Shown piece after piece: positions 36,921 to 47,056 of a stretch of DNA of 64,000 bases. Numbering within the stretch: the stretch's first letter is position 1; every line of letters starts with the position of its first letter. The stretch lies in contig NZ_JADMJN010000005.1 of assembly GCF_018780565.1 (NCBI RefSeq), positions 1 through 64,000 of the forward strand, in the 5' to 3' direction. The DNA is from Rhodoferax sp. (lineage in GTDB: Bacteria; Pseudomonadota; Gammaproteobacteria; Burkholderiales; Burkholderiaceae_C). The notes below the pieces were generated by a model that was given only the letters and a program-made list of their open reading frames with translations, was not told the DNA's origin and made no database searches. Both the position numbers and the translations under genes were made by a program.

Positions 36921-38152
36921 GATGTTGATGTCAGGCCACCCTGCGGCGCAGTTCTGCGAACGATGGATGCTTCCTTCACCGGCATATTTGCCAGGGCCGC
37001 CAATACCCCCAGCGCAATGGCGATGTACCAGACCACGTCATAACTGCCGGTGCGATCGTACAGGTAGCCGCCCAGCCACACGCCCAGAAAAGAGCCGATC
37101 TGATGGCTGAAAAACACAAAGCCACTGAGCATGGACAGGTGTGCAACGCCGAAGATCTGCGCCACCGTGGCGTTGGTGGGAGGCACTGTGGAGAGCCACA
37201 ACAGTCCCATCACGGCCGAAAAAACATAGACGCTCAGCGGCGACAGGGGGACCAGCAGAAACAGGGAGATTGCCACCGTTCTTGCGAGGTAGATGAAGAC
37301 CAGGATGTTCTTCTTGGGCATTCTTTGCCCCAGTGAGCCGGCCGCATAAGTGCCAAAGACGTTGAACAGGCCAATCAGCGCCAGGGCATAGCTGGCGACC
37401 TGGGGTGACAAACCGTGGTCCTTCAGGTAACTGGGCATGTGCACCCCAATGAAAACCACCTGGAAGCCGCAAACGAAATAGCCCGCCATGAGCAACTGAA
37501 AGCTGCGGTATTGGAATGCTTCTTTCAGTGCCTGAACGATGCTTTGATCGCGCTTTGAAGCGGTGCCAGCAGAAAATCCAGGCTCACGCAATCCCCAGGC
37601 CAGTGGCGCGATCAGCAGTGCTGCAAGACCCAAGGCCACCAGGGCCTCTTTCCAGCCCAGGCTGTCAATCAGAAAGCCTTCCGTCGGCACCATCAGGAAC
37701 TGGCCGAAAGAACCCGCAGCGGCGGCCACGCCCATGGCCCAGGAGCGCTTATCCAGACTGACGTTGCGCCCGATCACCCCGTAGACCACAGCATAGGTGG
37801 TTCCCGCCTGGGCCATGCCGATAAGCACGCCAGCCGTCATGGCAAACCAGAATGGCGTGGACGAGTTGGCCATCCCGACCAAACCCAGCGCGTAAAGCAC
37901 TGCACCCAGCACAATGACCTTAAAGGCGCCAAATTTGTCGGCAGCCATGCCGGCAAAAATACCGGCGAAGCCCCAAGTGAGGTTCTGGATGGCAATGGCC
38001 AGCGCAAAGGTCTCACGGCTCCAGTTCTGGGTTTGGGTGATGGGTTGCAGCCACAGGCCGAAGCCGTGGCGGATGCCCATGGACAGGGTCACGATGGCTG
38101 CGCCGCAAATGAGAACCTGTGTGATCGAGAGCGGTCTGGAGGGTGTTGTCAT
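36917..38152 (-). CDS. MFS transporter
   Basis: A 411-aa permease with 12 predicted transmembrane segments, starting MTTPSRPLSITQVLICGAA. It contains the MFS loop 2-3 motif AGMAADKFGAFKVIVLG and the mid-protein loop GLREPGF. It resembles monocarboxylate or oxalate/formate-type MFS members; the substrate cannot be inferred. The ATG at 38152 is preferred to 38212, which would add 20 polar residues and come close to parE. It is co-transcribed with a 41-aa protein and a methyltransferase. Confidence 0.88.
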   Translation of the reverse strand: MTTPSRPLSITQVLICGAAIVTLSMGIRHGFGLWLQPITQTQNWSRETFALAIAIQNLTWGFAGIFAGMAADKFGAFKVIVLGAVLYALGLVGMANSSTPFWFAMTAGVLIGMAQAGTTYAVVYGVIGRNVSLDKRSWAMGVAAAAGSFGQFLMVPTEGFLIDSLGWKEALVALGLAALLIAPLAWGLREPGFSAGTASKRDQSIVQALKEAFQYRSFQLLMAGYFVCGFQVVFIGVHMPSYLKDHGLSPQVASYALALIGLFNVFGTYAAGSLGQRMPKKNILVFIYLARTVAISLFLLVPLSPLSVYVFSAVMGLLWLSTVPPTNATVAQIFGVAHLSMLSGFVFFSHQIGSFLGVWLGGYLYDRTGSYDVVWYIAIALGVLAALANMPVKEASIVRRTAPQGGLTSTS

Positions 38153-38266
38153 GAGCCAAATATAGTCGCTCTCGGCAGCGGCCGCTCTGTCGCCAAATTG
38201 GGCTTGCGGCATGAGGCCTGTATTTTCATCCAGTTGTTTGATGGCAAGCGACTACAATTCAAGGCT

Positions 38267-40237
38267 ATGGCAGTTAAACCAATATCCGAATATTCAGAGG
38301 GTTCCATCCGCGTGCTCAAGGGCCTGGAGCCGGTCAAGCAGCGGCCCGGGATGTACACCCGCACCGACAATCCGCTTCATGTGATCCAGGAAGTGCTGGA
38401 CAACGCGGCCGACGAGGCGCTGGCGGGGCATGGCAAGAAAATCAAGGTTTTGTTGCATACGGACGGATCCGTCAGCATTGAAGATGATGGCCGGGGCATC
38501 CCCTTTGGCCTGCATCCCGAAGAAAATGCACCCGTGATCGAACTGGTTTTCACACGTTTGCATGCGGGCGGCAAGTTTGACAAAGGCAAGGGCGGCGCTT
38601 ACAGCTTTTCGGGCGGTCTGCACGGCGTGGGTGTCAGCGTGACCAATGCCTTGGCCAAGCGTCTGGAAGCCACAACCTACCGCGAAGGCATGGTGGCGCG
38701 CCTGGTTTTTGAAAATGGCGACGTGGCGGAAGCCTTGCAGGCACGCAAGGCTGGCGAAGGTGACCGGAAGTCGGGCACGACTGTGCGCGTGTGGCCCGAT
38801 GGCAAATATTTCGAGGCATTGGCACTCCCCATGGGGCAGCTGACGCATCTGCTGCGCAGCAAGGCTGTCCTGATGCCAGGCGTGACGGTCAGTCTCATCA
38901 ACGAGAAAGCCGGTGAAACCCAAACCTGGATTTACAAGGGCGGCTTGCGCGACTACTTGATGCAGACGCTGGGTGGCGAACCCGTTATTCCTCTGTTCGA
39001 GGGCGAGGGCTTTGCCGACGCGCAGCACGACAGTTTTGCTGAAGGCGAGGGCGCTTCCTGGTGCGTTGCGTTCACGGAGGATGGTCAGCCGGTGCGTGAG
39101 AGTTACGTCAATCTGATCCCCACCAGCGCTGGCGGGACCCATGAAAGCGGCTTGCGCGACGGCCTGTTCACGGCGGTCAAGAGCTTCATCGAGTTGCATT
39201 CCCTGCTGCCCAAAGGCGTCAAACTGCTGCCGGAAGATGTGTTTGCCCGTGCCAGTTATGTGCTGTCCGCCAAAGTTCTGGACCCGCAGTTTCAGGGGCA
39301 GATCAAGGAGCGCCTGAACTCGCGCGATGCGGTGCGCCTGGTATCGAGTTTTGTACGCCCGACGCTGGAGCTCTGGCTGAACCAGCACGTTGAATACGGC
39401 AAGAAGCTTGCCGAACTCGCCATCAAGGCGGCCCAGACCCGGCAGAAGGCCGGTCAGAAAGTCGAGAAACGAAAGGGCTCTGGCGTGGCCGTATTGCCAG
39501 GCAAGCTGACCGACTGCGAAAGCCGGGACCTGGCCCACAATGAAGTGTTTCTGGTGGAAGGAGACTCCGCCGGGGGCAGCGCCAAGATGGGCCGCGACAA
39601 GGAAAGCCAGGCCATCCTGCCTTTGCGCGGCAAGGTGCTCAATACCTGGGAAGTCGAACGCGATCGCCTGTTTGCCAATACTGAAATCCACGACATTGCG
39701 GTGGCGATCGGTGTCGATCCGCATGGTCCCAATGACAGCCCTGACCTGAGTGGGTTGCGCTACGGCAAGGTGTGTATCTTGTCGGACGCCGATGTGGATG
39801 GCTCGCATATTCAGGTCTTGCTGCTCACCCTGTTCTTCAGGCACTTTCCCAAGCTGATTGAAACGGGCCATGTGTTTGTGGCACGCCCGCCGCTGTTTCG
39901 CGTCGACGCCCCGGCCCGCGGCAAGAAGCCTGCTTCCAAAGCCTACGCGCTCGATGACGGCGAGTTGACCGCCATCCTCGACAAGCTGCGCAAAGAAGGC
40001 GTGCGGGAAGGGGCCTGGAGCATCAGCCGCTTCAAGGGTCTGGGCGAGATGAACGCCGAGCAGCTGTGGGACACCACACTCAATCCGGACACCCGGCGTT
40101 TGCTGCCGGTACAACTGGGCAGCATGGATTTTGCGCAAACCGAAGGGCTGATCACCAAACTGATGGGCAAAGGTGAGGCTGCGGCGCGCCGTGAGCTGAT
40201 GGAGCTTCACGGAGACTCTGTCGAGATCGATATTTGA
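38267..40237 (+). CDS. parE: DNA topoisomerase IV subunit B
   Basis: A 656-aa GHKL ATPase/TOPRIM protein. The N-terminus VKPISEYSEGSIRVLKGLEP precedes the ATP site LDNAADEALAG, DDGRGIP and GGLHGVGVSVTNAL, then transducer and TOPRIM EGDSAGGSAK with DADVDGSHI. The end QTEGLITKLMGKGEAAARRE is typical of ParE. With ParC it decatenates daughter chromosomes. ParE rather than GyrB is favoured by size and by parC two genes on. The upstream open frame to 38033 is antisense to the MFS gene and not used. Confidence 0.96.
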   Translation: MAVKPISEYSEGSIRVLKGLEPVKQRPGMYTRTDNPLHVIQEVLDNAADEALAGHGKKIKVLLHTDGSVSIEDDGRGIPFGLHPEENAPVIELVFTRLHAGGKFDKGKGGAYSFSGGLHGVGVSVTNALAKRLEATTYREGMVARLVFENGDVAEALQARKAGEGDRKSGTTVRVWPDGKYFEALALPMGQLTHLLRSKAVLMPGVTVSLINEKAGETQTWIYKGGLRDYLMQTLGGEPVIPLFEGEGFADAQHDSFAEGEGASWCVAFTEDGQPVRESYVNLIPTSAGGTHESGLRDGLFTAVKSFIELHSLLPKGVKLLPEDVFARASYVLSAKVLDPQFQGQIKERLNSRDAVRLVSSFVRPTLELWLNQHVEYGKKLAELAIKAAQTRQKAGQKVEKRKGSGVAVLPGKLTDCESRDLAHNEVFLVEGDSAGGSAKMGRDKESQAILPLRGKVLNTWEVERDRLFANTEIHDIAVAIGVDPHGPNDSPDLSGLRYGKVCILSDADVDGSHIQVLLLTLFFRHFPKLIETGHVFVARPPLFRVDAPARGKKPASKAYALDDGELTAILDKLRKEGVREGAWSISRFKGLGEMNAEQLWDTTLNPDTRRLLPVQLGSMDFAQTEGLITKLMGKGEAAARRELMELHGDSVEIDI

Positions 40238-41112
40238 TGCACCTGCTGCTTCGTTGTCGTCGGGTTGCTTCAGGTTTTTTTGGCCTGATGCCCTCGTTTT
40301 ATATAGGCTTATTGCTATTATTTTTGCAGCAATCGGCGCATGCGGATATCTGGGCTTATGTGGACGACAAGGGCGTTGCCCACTTTGCAACAGAACGCTT
40401 GGACGAGCGGTATGAAATCTTTTCCCGAGGTGGCGAAAACTTCGATACCGCCACGGGCCAGAGGGGTGCAGGCGCTTCTGGCAGTCCGGTGGTAGCGCCG
40501 GCAGTCTTGTCGGCGGCAGGGGCCCGGATGCTTGGTTTTTTTGAAGTCTCGCCCAGCTTCCGAGTCGTCAAGACCTACCTGCGCGAAGCGTCCACCTTTC
40601 ACAGTATCGATTTTGAGTTGCTGCAGGCCCTGATTGCGACCGAGTCCGGCTTTGACGCCATGGCGGTGTCACCCAAGGGCGCCATTGGATTGATGCAGAT
40701 CATGCCCGCCACAGCGGCGCGCTATGGCCTTGAAGGGGACAAGCGCACATCCATCGAGAAAAAGCTTTCTGACCCCAGGACCAATGTCAGAACCGGCAGT
40801 CGCTATTTGCGGGATCTGCTCAATCTTTTCCCCGGGCAGCTTGAACTGGCTTTGGCCGCTTACAACGCGGGCGAGGGGGCCGTGCAGCGTGCGGGCAACA
40901 AGATCCCCAATTACAAAGAGACGCAGAACTACGTCAAAACCGTGATGCAGCTCTACACCCTGCTCAAGCCTTCCGCCTTGAGCCAGAACCCACGCCAGGC
41001 GCCGACCCGGGTGCGCATGGAAATGCAGGGGGGCGCTTTGAGCCGCGGCAACATGATTTCATCGGCTCCACCGCCGATCCCCAATGCCAACTTCAAGACC
41101 GAGACTGACTAG
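40237..41112 (+). CDS. Lytic murein transglycosylase between parE and parC
   Basis: A 291-aa exported protein. The signal peptide region ([14 protein letters not shown]) is followed by a DUF4124-like start ([18 protein letters not shown]). A C-terminal SLT domain (about 125-240) has catalytic Glu in [27 protein letters not shown] and [13 protein letters not shown]. It cleaves peptidoglycan to 1,6-anhydromuropeptides. The ATG overlaps the parE stop (TGATG) and parC starts 5 bases after its stop, so the three are one unit. The signal-peptide DNA holds a possible decayed copy of the bipartite repeat. Confidence 0.92.
   Translation: MHLLLRCRRVASGFFGLMPSFYIGLLLLFLQQSAHADIWAYVDDKGVAHFATERLDERYEIFSRGGENFDTATGQRGAGASGSPVVAPAVLSAAGARMLGFFEVSPSFRVVKTYLREASTFHSIDFELLQALIATESGFDAMAVSPKGAIGLMQIMPATAARYGLEGDKRTSIEKKLSDPRTNVRTGSRYLRDLLNLFPGQLELALAAYNAGEGAVQRAGNKIPNYKETQNYVKTVMQLYTLLKPSALSQNPRQAPTRVRMEMQGGALSRGNMISSAPPPIPNANFKTETD
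40312..40363 (+). repeat. Possible decayed bipartite repeat in transglycosylase signal peptide
   Basis: TTGCTAT-N7-GCAGCAA (40312-40332) has the exact 21-base length of the family's left half and is followed after 19 bases by GGGCTTATGTGG. The right box is poor and the spacing off by one. The local A/T richness stands out. It may be chance in a Leu-rich signal sequence. Confidence 0.25.
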
Positions 41113-41117
41113 TTTTC

Positions 41118-43481
41118 ATGACTGACCAACCGATACTCGATTTTTCCCAGAGTCCAGAGCCCACCGACGGCGACGACGCTCCCAGCCTTGCTTCGTACGC
41201 GCAACGCGCCTACCTTGAATACGCTCTGAGCGTGGTCAAGGGTCGCGCCTTGCCCGACGTGTGCGATGGTCAGAAGCCGGTGCAACGGCGCATTCTGTAT
41301 TCCATGTCGCGCATGGGCTTGGGCTTTGGCGGTGCCAACGGCAACACTGGCGCCAAACCTGTTAAATCTGCCCGGGTCGTGGGTGATGTGCTGGGTCGTT
41401 TTCATCCGCACGGTGACTCGTCGGTGTATGACGCTGCGGTGCGTATGGCGCAGGACTTTTCCTTGCGTTACCCGTTGATTGACGGCCAGGGCAACTTTGG
41501 CTCACGGGACGGCGATGGCGCCGCTGCGATGCGCTACACCGAGGCGCGGCTGGCCAAGATCACCAGCTTGCTGCTGGATGAAATCGACGAAGGTACTGTT
41601 GATTTCACGCCCAACTACGATGGCTCCACTGAGGAGCCGCGCCAGTTGCCGGCCCGCTTGCCGTTTGCCTTGCTGAATGGCGCCAGTGGCATCGCCGTGG
41701 GCTTGGCCACTGAAATCCCCAGTCACAATTTGCGGGAAATTGCCGATGCCTGTGTGGCACTCATCAAGTCCCCCAAGCTCGGCGATGACGAATTGTTTGC
41801 CATTGTTCCGGGCCCCGACTATCCGGGGGGCGGTCAGATCATCAGTAGCGCTGGCGACATTGCCGATACCTACCGCAGCGGGCGTGGTTCGCTCAAGGTG
41901 CGGGCGCGCTGGAAGATCGAGGAACTGGCGCGCGGCCAATGGCAACTGGTTGTCACTGAGCTGCCGCCAGGCGTCAGTACCCAGCGCGTGCTGGAAGAAA
42001 TTGAGGAGTTGAGCAACCCCAAAATCAAGGCCGGCAAGAAGGCGCTATCGCTGGAGCAAACCCAGCTCAAGGCCACCGTGCTGTCGGTGTTGGATGTGGT
42101 GCGTGACGAGTCCAGCAAGGATGCGGCAGTGCGTCTGGTGTGCGAACCCAAGACCAGCCGGATCCAGCAGCAGGAACTCATTACCACCTTGCTGGCGCAC
42201 ACCAGCCTGGAGACTTCCTCGCCGATCAATCTGACCATGGTCGGACTCGATGGCCGGCCCACCCAGAAGTCCCTGCGGCAGATGCTCAACGAGTGGATCG
42301 AGTTCCGCCAGGTCACGATCGAACGCCGCTCGCAGTATCGCCTGGACAAGGTTCTGTCCCGCATCCATATTCTGGAAGGCCGTCAGCTGGTGCTGCTCAA
42401 TATTGATGAAGTGATTGCCATCATTCGTCAGGCAGACGACCCCAAGGCCGCGCTCATTGCACGCTTCAATTTGTCGGAGCGTCAGGCCGAAGACATTCTT
42501 GAAATTCGCCTGCGCCAGTTGGCTCGTCTGGAAGCCATCAAGATTGAGCAAGAGCTCAAAGAGTTGCGCGATGAGCAGAAGAAGCTTGAAGAAATTTTGG
42601 GCAGCCCCACGGCGCTGCGCAAATTGATGATCAAGGAAATCGAGGCCGATGCCAAAACCTTCGCCGATCCGCGCCGTACCCTGATCCAGGCCGAGAAAAA
42701 AGCGGTCCTGGAAGTCAAGGTGGTGGACGAACCCGTGACCGTGGTGGTGAGCCAAAAAGGCTGGGTTCGTGCGCGCAGCGGGCATGGGCATGATGCATCC
42801 AGCTTCGCCTTCAAGTCGGGCGACGGCTTGTATGGCACTTTTGAGTGCCGCACGGTGGACACCTTGCTGGCCTTTGGTAACAACGGCCGCGTTTACTCGG
42901 TGGCCGTTTCGCTGTTGCCTGGCGCCCGTGGCGATGGACAACCACTGACAACCCTGCTGGAGCTGGAAGCCGGCACCCAATTGCTGTATTACTACGCGGG
43001 CCCAGCCAGCGCCACCCTTTTGCTCAGCAGTTCAGGTGGTTATGGGTTCCTGGCCTCGGTGGAGAACATGACTTCCCGACTCAAAGGCGGCAAGGCCTTT
43101 GTGAGTTGCAGTGACGGCGAGTCCTTGTGCCAGCCCTCGCCAGTGGCGGGTAGCTCAGGCGCCGTGCCGCTGACACCTGCTACCCACGTGGCCTGTGCTT
43201 CCACCGGAGGCCGGATCCTGACGTTTGAGATCAACGAACTCAAATCCATGGCCAACGGCGGTCGGGGACTGATGCTGATTGACCTTGAACCCAAGGATGC
43301 CCTGGCCGGTGCTGCTGCCTACACGCGCAGCATTCGCATCGAAGGTATTGGCCGGGGCGGAAAAGCCAGGGAAGAGACGCTGGAGATCCGAAGTCTCAAC
43401 AACGCCCGTACGGCCCGCGCCCGCAAGGGCAAGGCTGCCGATCTGGGCTTCAAGCCCACCTCGATCACACGCGTCGAGTAA
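41118..43481 (+). CDS. parC: DNA topoisomerase IV subunit A
   Basis: A 787-aa type IIA topoisomerase subunit. The winged-helix breakage domain has [31 protein letters not shown] and the active-site Tyr at about residue 140 in AAMRYTEAR. The coiled-coil/tower ([18 protein letters not shown]) and a C-terminal beta-propeller with degenerate repeats follow. Size and propeller fit ParC rather than GyrA. It forms the topoisomerase IV tetramer with the ParE encoded just upstream. Confidence 0.96.
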   Translation: MTDQPILDFSQSPEPTDGDDAPSLASYAQRAYLEYALSVVKGRALPDVCDGQKPVQRRILYSMSRMGLGFGGANGNTGAKPVKSARVVGDVLGRFHPHGDSSVYDAAVRMAQDFSLRYPLIDGQGNFGSRDGDGAAAMRYTEARLAKITSLLLDEIDEGTVDFTPNYDGSTEEPRQLPARLPFALLNGASGIAVGLATEIPSHNLREIADACVALIKSPKLGDDELFAIVPGPDYPGGGQIISSAGDIADTYRSGRGSLKVRARWKIEELARGQWQLVVTELPPGVSTQRVLEEIEELSNPKIKAGKKALSLEQTQLKATVLSVLDVVRDESSKDAAVRLVCEPKTSRIQQQELITTLLAHTSLETSSPINLTMVGLDGRPTQKSLRQMLNEWIEFRQVTIERRSQYRLDKVLSRIHILEGRQLVLLNIDEVIAIIRQADDPKAALIARFNLSERQAEDILEIRLRQLARLEAIKIEQELKELRDEQKKLEEILGSPTALRKLMIKEIEADAKTFADPRRTLIQAEKKAVLEVKVVDEPVTVVVSQKGWVRARSGHGHDASSFAFKSGDGLYGTFECRTVDTLLAFGNNGRVYSVAVSLLPGARGDGQPLTTLLELEAGTQLLYYYAGPASATLLLSSSGGYGFLASVENMTSRLKGGKAFVSCSDGESLCQPSPVAGSSGAVPLTPATHVACASTGGRILTFEINELKSMANGGRGLMLIDLEPKDALAGAAAYTRSIRIEGIGRGGKAREETLEIRSLNNARTARARKGKAADLGFKPTSITRVE

Positions 43482-43496
43482 GGGCCTCAAGCCCGA

Positions 43497-44408
43497 TCAA
43501 TCAGGCTTGGGCAGCTGGTCCACGATCTGGCGTATCAGGGTGAGCGTGGCCTGCTGCGTCAGCGTGGCGGGTCGCAGTGAGCTGGTTGCCAGCGAAACCT
43601 TGGTGCGCAGTGCTGGATCACGGATCTTGCGCACGGTGAAGGCAGAGGGCCTGACCGAATTCGCCACTGCGTTGCGCGACAGCACGGCGCAGCCTGCGCC
43701 GTCGGCCACCAGATCGAGAATGGCCGACACGCCGTCAATCTCCAAGGCGATTTTCAGGCGGCAGCCAATGTTGGCCAGTTCCGATTCCACGTGCATGCGA
43801 ATGGCATTGGGTCGGCTTGGAATCACCAGGGGCAACTCCGCGACCGCTTTCAATGAAATGGGACCGGGGGAGGGGTCTTCCTGCAGGCCCGGCGGGCGGG
43901 CCTGGACCAATGCCAGGTCTTCCTCGAGCAGTGGGGAGATGTCTATGTCGGTGCTTGGCTGAGCGTTGTACAGCACGGCAATGTCCAGTCGCCCATTCAC
44001 CAAGGACTCCTGCATGGCCACGGACAGGCCTTCGCTGATTGAAATGCTGGCGTCGGGCATTTGCTGGCGAAAAGCCCGCGTCAGTGGTACCGTCAGCACC
44101 CGTGCCAGGCTGCTGGGTAATCCCACTGCCACGCGGCCGGCCAAGGCTCCGCGCACCCGGCCCAATTCCTCGCGCGCTCGCTCCACCTGATGCAAGATGC
44201 CACGGCCATGGGCCAGCAGAAGGCGTCCGGCTTCGGTGGGTATGGCACCACGCCCATTGCGGGTTAACAGGTTCTGCCGCAGTTCTACTTCCAGCAGGCG
44301 TACCTGGCGGCTGAGCGCGGGTTGTGCCACGTCCAGCGCGATGGAGGCGCGGGTGAAGCTGCCGAGTTCGGCTACGCGCACAAAGTACTCGAGTTGTTTC
44401 AGATCCAT
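43497..44408 (-). CDS. LysR-type transcriptional regulator of the protocatechuate cluster
   Basis: A 303-aa LTTR with the N-terminal winged helix (MDLKQLEYFVRVAELGSFTR, then VAQPALSRQVRLLE) and a substrate-binding domain from about 90. It is divergent from the protocatechuate 4,5-cleavage genes with about 95 bp between, the standard arrangement for a pathway regulator, so control by a pathway intermediate is likely. Which one is not evident. A small inverted repeat in the gap may be its site. Confidence 0.9.
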   Translation of the reverse strand: MDLKQLEYFVRVAELGSFTRASIALDVAQPALSRQVRLLEVELRQNLLTRNGRGAIPTEAGRLLLAHGRGILHQVERAREELGRVRGALAGRVAVGLPSSLARVLTVPLTRAFRQQMPDASISISEGLSVAMQESLVNGRLDIAVLYNAQPSTDIDISPLLEEDLALVQARPPGLQEDPSPGPISLKAVAELPLVIPSRPNAIRMHVESELANIGCRLKIALEIDGVSAILDLVADGAGCAVLSRNAVANSVRPSAFTVRKIRDPALRTKVSLATSSLRPATLTQQATLTLIRQIVDQLPKPD

Positions 44409-44422
44409 GGGTGCTGCTGGGG

Positions 44423-44440
44423 AATAACTGATGCCTTATT
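44423..44440. promoter_or_regulatory. Inverted repeat in LysR/catabolic intergenic region
   Basis: AATAA (44423-44427), 8 bases, TTATT (44436-44440) form an 18-bp dyad in the 96-bp gap between the LysR gene and the divergent catabolic operon. LysR regulators bind A/T-rich dyads around a T-N11-A core; here the T to A spacing is 12, so the match is imperfect. Confidence 0.35.
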
Positions 44441-44504
44441 ATGCCAATTGGATATAGCTGCTAGTGGTCCGCCTGTCTTAGCAAGCAGCACTGATCCCGC
44501 CAAA

Positions 44505-45224
44505 ATGCAGTTCATGCAAAACGCCGTTTCTTCATCGCGACCCACCCTGCGGGGTATTTCGTCCATGGCCACCCGCCAGTTGCTGGCAGAACTGGTGCAG
44601 ATGTATGCACAGCGTTCGGACGGTGAAATCGCCATCGAATCGGTCGGCGGCGTGGATGCTGCCAAACGTGTGCAAGCGGGGGAACCTTTTGATCTGGTCA
44701 TTCTGGCTTCCGACGCGATTGACAAGCTGATTGCAACGGGTCACATCGATGCGAGCAGCAAGGTTGATCTGGTGCACTCCGGCGTCGCAGTCGCGGTGCG
44801 CGCCGGTACGCCGCAGCCTGATATTGCTTCGGAAAACGCCGTACGGCAGGCTGTGCTGGCGGCGCGCAGCATCAGTTATTCCACCGGACCCAGCGGCGTG
44901 GCCTTGGTCAAACTGTTCGAACGTTGGGGCATTGCAGACCTCATTCGAGAACGCATTGTGCAGGCGCCTCCCGGTGTTCCGGTGGGGGCGCTTGTGGCGC
45001 GGGGTGAGGTTGAATTGGGCTTTCAGCAGCTCAGTGAATTGATCCACGTGCCCGGCATCACCCTCGTGGGATCCTTGCCGCCAGAGATCCAGATCACAAC
45101 CACTTTTTCTGCCGGCATAGGCAGCGGCTCGACCCAGGCTGCGGCCGCGCACGATCTGCTTGAATTCATGGCCTCTGCGCAGGCTGCAGAGGCCAAGCGG
45201 CGCCAGGGTATGGAGCCTGCCTGA
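44505..45224 (+). CDS. Periplasmic-binding-protein-like protein without signal peptide
   Basis: A 239-aa protein of the molybdate/tungstate-binding (ModA-like) solute-binding fold: ESVGGVDAAKRVQAGEPFDL, ILASDAIDKL, SISYSTGPSGVALVKLFERW and GELGFQQLSEL-type motifs (VELGFQQLSELIHVPG). The ATG at 44505 gives MQFMQNAVSSSRPTLRGISS with no hydrophobic signal, so it may stay in the cytoplasm; the frame is open upstream but overlaps the LysR start. First gene of the catabolic unit. Transport, ligand-sensing or another role are all possible; no ABC permease is nearby. Confidence 0.8.
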   Translation: MQFMQNAVSSSRPTLRGISSMATRQLLAELVQMYAQRSDGEIAIESVGGVDAAKRVQAGEPFDLVILASDAIDKLIATGHIDASSKVDLVHSGVAVAVRAGTPQPDIASENAVRQAVLAARSISYSTGPSGVALVKLFERWGIADLIRERIVQAPPGVPVGALVARGEVELGFQQLSELIHVPGITLVGSLPPEIQITTTFSAGIGSGSTQAAAAHDLLEFMASAQAAEAKRRQGMEPA

Positions 45225-45269
45225 CGGCTGTCGCTTTCGCCCAATTTTTGTATACATCAGGAGACCTTC

Positions 45270-46325
45270 GTGAAGAACCCCATGATCATTGACTGTCACG
45301 GCCACTACACCACCGCGCCCAAGGCGCTGGAGAACTGGCGCAACCAGCAGATTGCCGGCATCAAGGACCCGGCCCTCATGCCCAAAGTCGCAGACCTCAA
45401 GATCAGCGACGATGAGCTGCGCGAGTCGATTGAGACCAATCAGCTCAAGTTGATGAAAGAGCGCGGCTCCGACCTCACCATCTTCAGCCCGCGCGCCAGT
45501 TTCATGGCACACCACATCGGCGACTTCAATGTCAGCTCGACCTGGGCGGCCATCTGCAATGAGCTGTGCTACCGCGTGAGCCAGCTGTTCCCCGACAACT
45601 TCATCCCCGCTGCCATGCTGCCTCAAAGCCCGGGCGTGGACCCCCGCACCAGCATTCCCGAGCTGGAAAAATGCGTCAAGGAATACGGCAATGTGGGCAT
45701 CAACCTCAATCCCGACCCCAGTGGCGGCCACTGGACCTCGCCACCCTTGAGCGACCGGCACTGGTACCCGATCTACGAGAAGATGGTCGAGTACGACATC
45801 CCCGCGATGATTCACGTGTCCACCAGCTGCAACGCGTGCTTTCACACCACCGGTGCCCACTATCTGAACGCCGACACCACCGCCTTCATGCAGTGCCTGA
45901 CCTCGGACTTGTTCAAGGACTTTCCGACATTGAAGTTCATCATTCCGCACGGCGGCGGCGCGGTGCCTTACCACTGGGGTCGTTTTCGCGGTCTGGCGCA
46001 GGAGCTGAAAAAGCCGCTGCTGAAGGATCACCTGCTGAACAACATCTTCTTTGACACCTGCGTCTACCACCAGCCCGGCATCGACCTGCTGACCAAGGTC
46101 ATCCCGGTCGACAACATTCTGTTTGCCAGCGAGATGATCGGCGCCGTGCGTGGCATCGATCCTGAGACCGGCAATTACTTTGATGACACCAAGCGTTATA
46201 TCCAGGCATCCACCATCCTCAATGACGAGCAACGCTACAAAGTCTATGAGGGCAATGCACGGCGCGTGTTCCCGCGCCTGGATGCTGCATTGAAAGCCAA
46301 AGAAAGCAAGCAGGTGAAAGCATGA
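45270..46325 (+). CDS. ligJ: 4-oxalomesaconate hydratase
   Basis: A 351-aa amidohydrolase-superfamily enzyme of the LigJ/PmdE type that adds water to 4-oxalomesaconate to give 4-carboxy-4-hydroxy-2-oxoadipate. Metal-binding motifs are [10 protein letters not shown] (HxH), [18 protein letters not shown] and [15 protein letters not shown]. The start is GTG at 45270 with a GGAGA ribosome binding site at good spacing; an ATG four codons in is less likely. Its stop overlaps the ligK ATG (ATGA). Confidence 0.9.
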   Translation: MKNPMIIDCHGHYTTAPKALENWRNQQIAGIKDPALMPKVADLKISDDELRESIETNQLKLMKERGSDLTIFSPRASFMAHHIGDFNVSSTWAAICNELCYRVSQLFPDNFIPAAMLPQSPGVDPRTSIPELEKCVKEYGNVGINLNPDPSGGHWTSPPLSDRHWYPIYEKMVEYDIPAMIHVSTSCNACFHTTGAHYLNADTTAFMQCLTSDLFKDFPTLKFIIPHGGGAVPYHWGRFRGLAQELKKPLLKDHLLNNIFFDTCVYHQPGIDLLTKVIPVDNILFASEMIGAVRGIDPETGNYFDDTKRYIQASTILNDEQRYKVYEGNARRVFPRLDAALKAKESKQVKA

Positions 46326-47017
46326 GCACCCCCATGAACAATCTCGGCATCGTCAAACGCCATATCACCCGTGCCGACAAGGCAGCAGTTGACAAACTCT
46401 CGCGTTTTGGCGTGGCCACCATTCACGAGGCCATGGGTCGCGTGGGCCTGATGAAGCCTTACATGCGGCCCATCTACACCAGCGCGCATATCTGCGGCAC
46501 AGCAGTCACTGTACTGCTGCAGCCCGGTGACAACTGGATGATGCACGTGGCCGCCGAGCAACTCCAGCCGGGTGACGTGGTAGTGGCCGCCTGCACCACG
46601 GACAACGAAGATGGGTTCTTTGGCGACCTGCTGGCAACATCCTTTCAGGCGCGTGGCGCGATGGGTTTGATCATCGATGGCGGCGTGCGCGATGTGAAGG
46701 ACCTCACCGAGATGAACTTCCCCGTGTTCAGTCGCGCCATCCATGCCAAGGGCACCATCAAGGCCACACTGGGCTCGGTCAACGTCCCCGTGGTGTGTGC
46801 GGGTGCCGCCGTCAACCCGGGCGATGTGGTGATTGCCGACATTGACGGCGTGGTGGTGGTGCCTGCGGCTATTGCCATGCAGGTGGCCGATGCCGCTGAA
46901 GCCCGCGAAGCCAATGAAGGTGCCAAGCGTGCCGTCTTTGCCTCGGGCGTGCTGGGTCTGGATTACTACAAGATGCGTGAAGGTCTGGAAAAGGCCGGTC
47001 TCAAGTACATCGACTGA
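46322..47017 (+). CDS. ligK: 4-carboxy-4-hydroxy-2-oxoadipate aldolase / oxaloacetate decarboxylase
   Basis: A 231-aa RraA-like class II aldolase (LigK/PmdF type) that splits the hydrated intermediate into pyruvate and oxaloacetate, the last step of the pathway. Visible are [27 protein letters not shown], the RraA-type motif [11 protein letters not shown] and the [17 protein letters not shown] stretch. Normal length. Its ATG overlaps the ligJ stop, so the two are coupled. Confidence 0.92.
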   Translation: MSTPMNNLGIVKRHITRADKAAVDKLSRFGVATIHEAMGRVGLMKPYMRPIYTSAHICGTAVTVLLQPGDNWMMHVAAEQLQPGDVVVAACTTDNEDGFFGDLLATSFQARGAMGLIIDGGVRDVKDLTEMNFPVFSRAIHAKGTIKATLGSVNVPVVCAGAAVNPGDVVIADIDGVVVVPAAIAMQVADAAEAREANEGAKRAVFASGVLGLDYYKMREGLEKAGLKYID

Positions 47018-47056
47018 TACGGCTTGTGATGATCTAACCATAACGACGAGCCAACC

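Noticed and set aside
38294-40390. Long open frame (698 codons) antisense to parE
   Set aside because: It mirrors the parE codons in a high-GC gene, has no family resemblance and no ribosome binding site; parE is certain.
43490-43511. Terminator between parC and the LysR gene
   Set aside because: CAAGCC/GGCTTG can pair, but there is no T run and the stem overlaps the LysR coding end.
44440-44500. Seventh bipartite repeat before the binding-protein gene (ATAGCTG at 44453)
   Set aside because: The left GCTAT and the right box are both absent at the required distances.
44532-46232. Long antisense frame across the binding-protein gene and ligJ
   Set aside because: Produced by GC-rich third positions; spans two real genes and has no recognisable domain.
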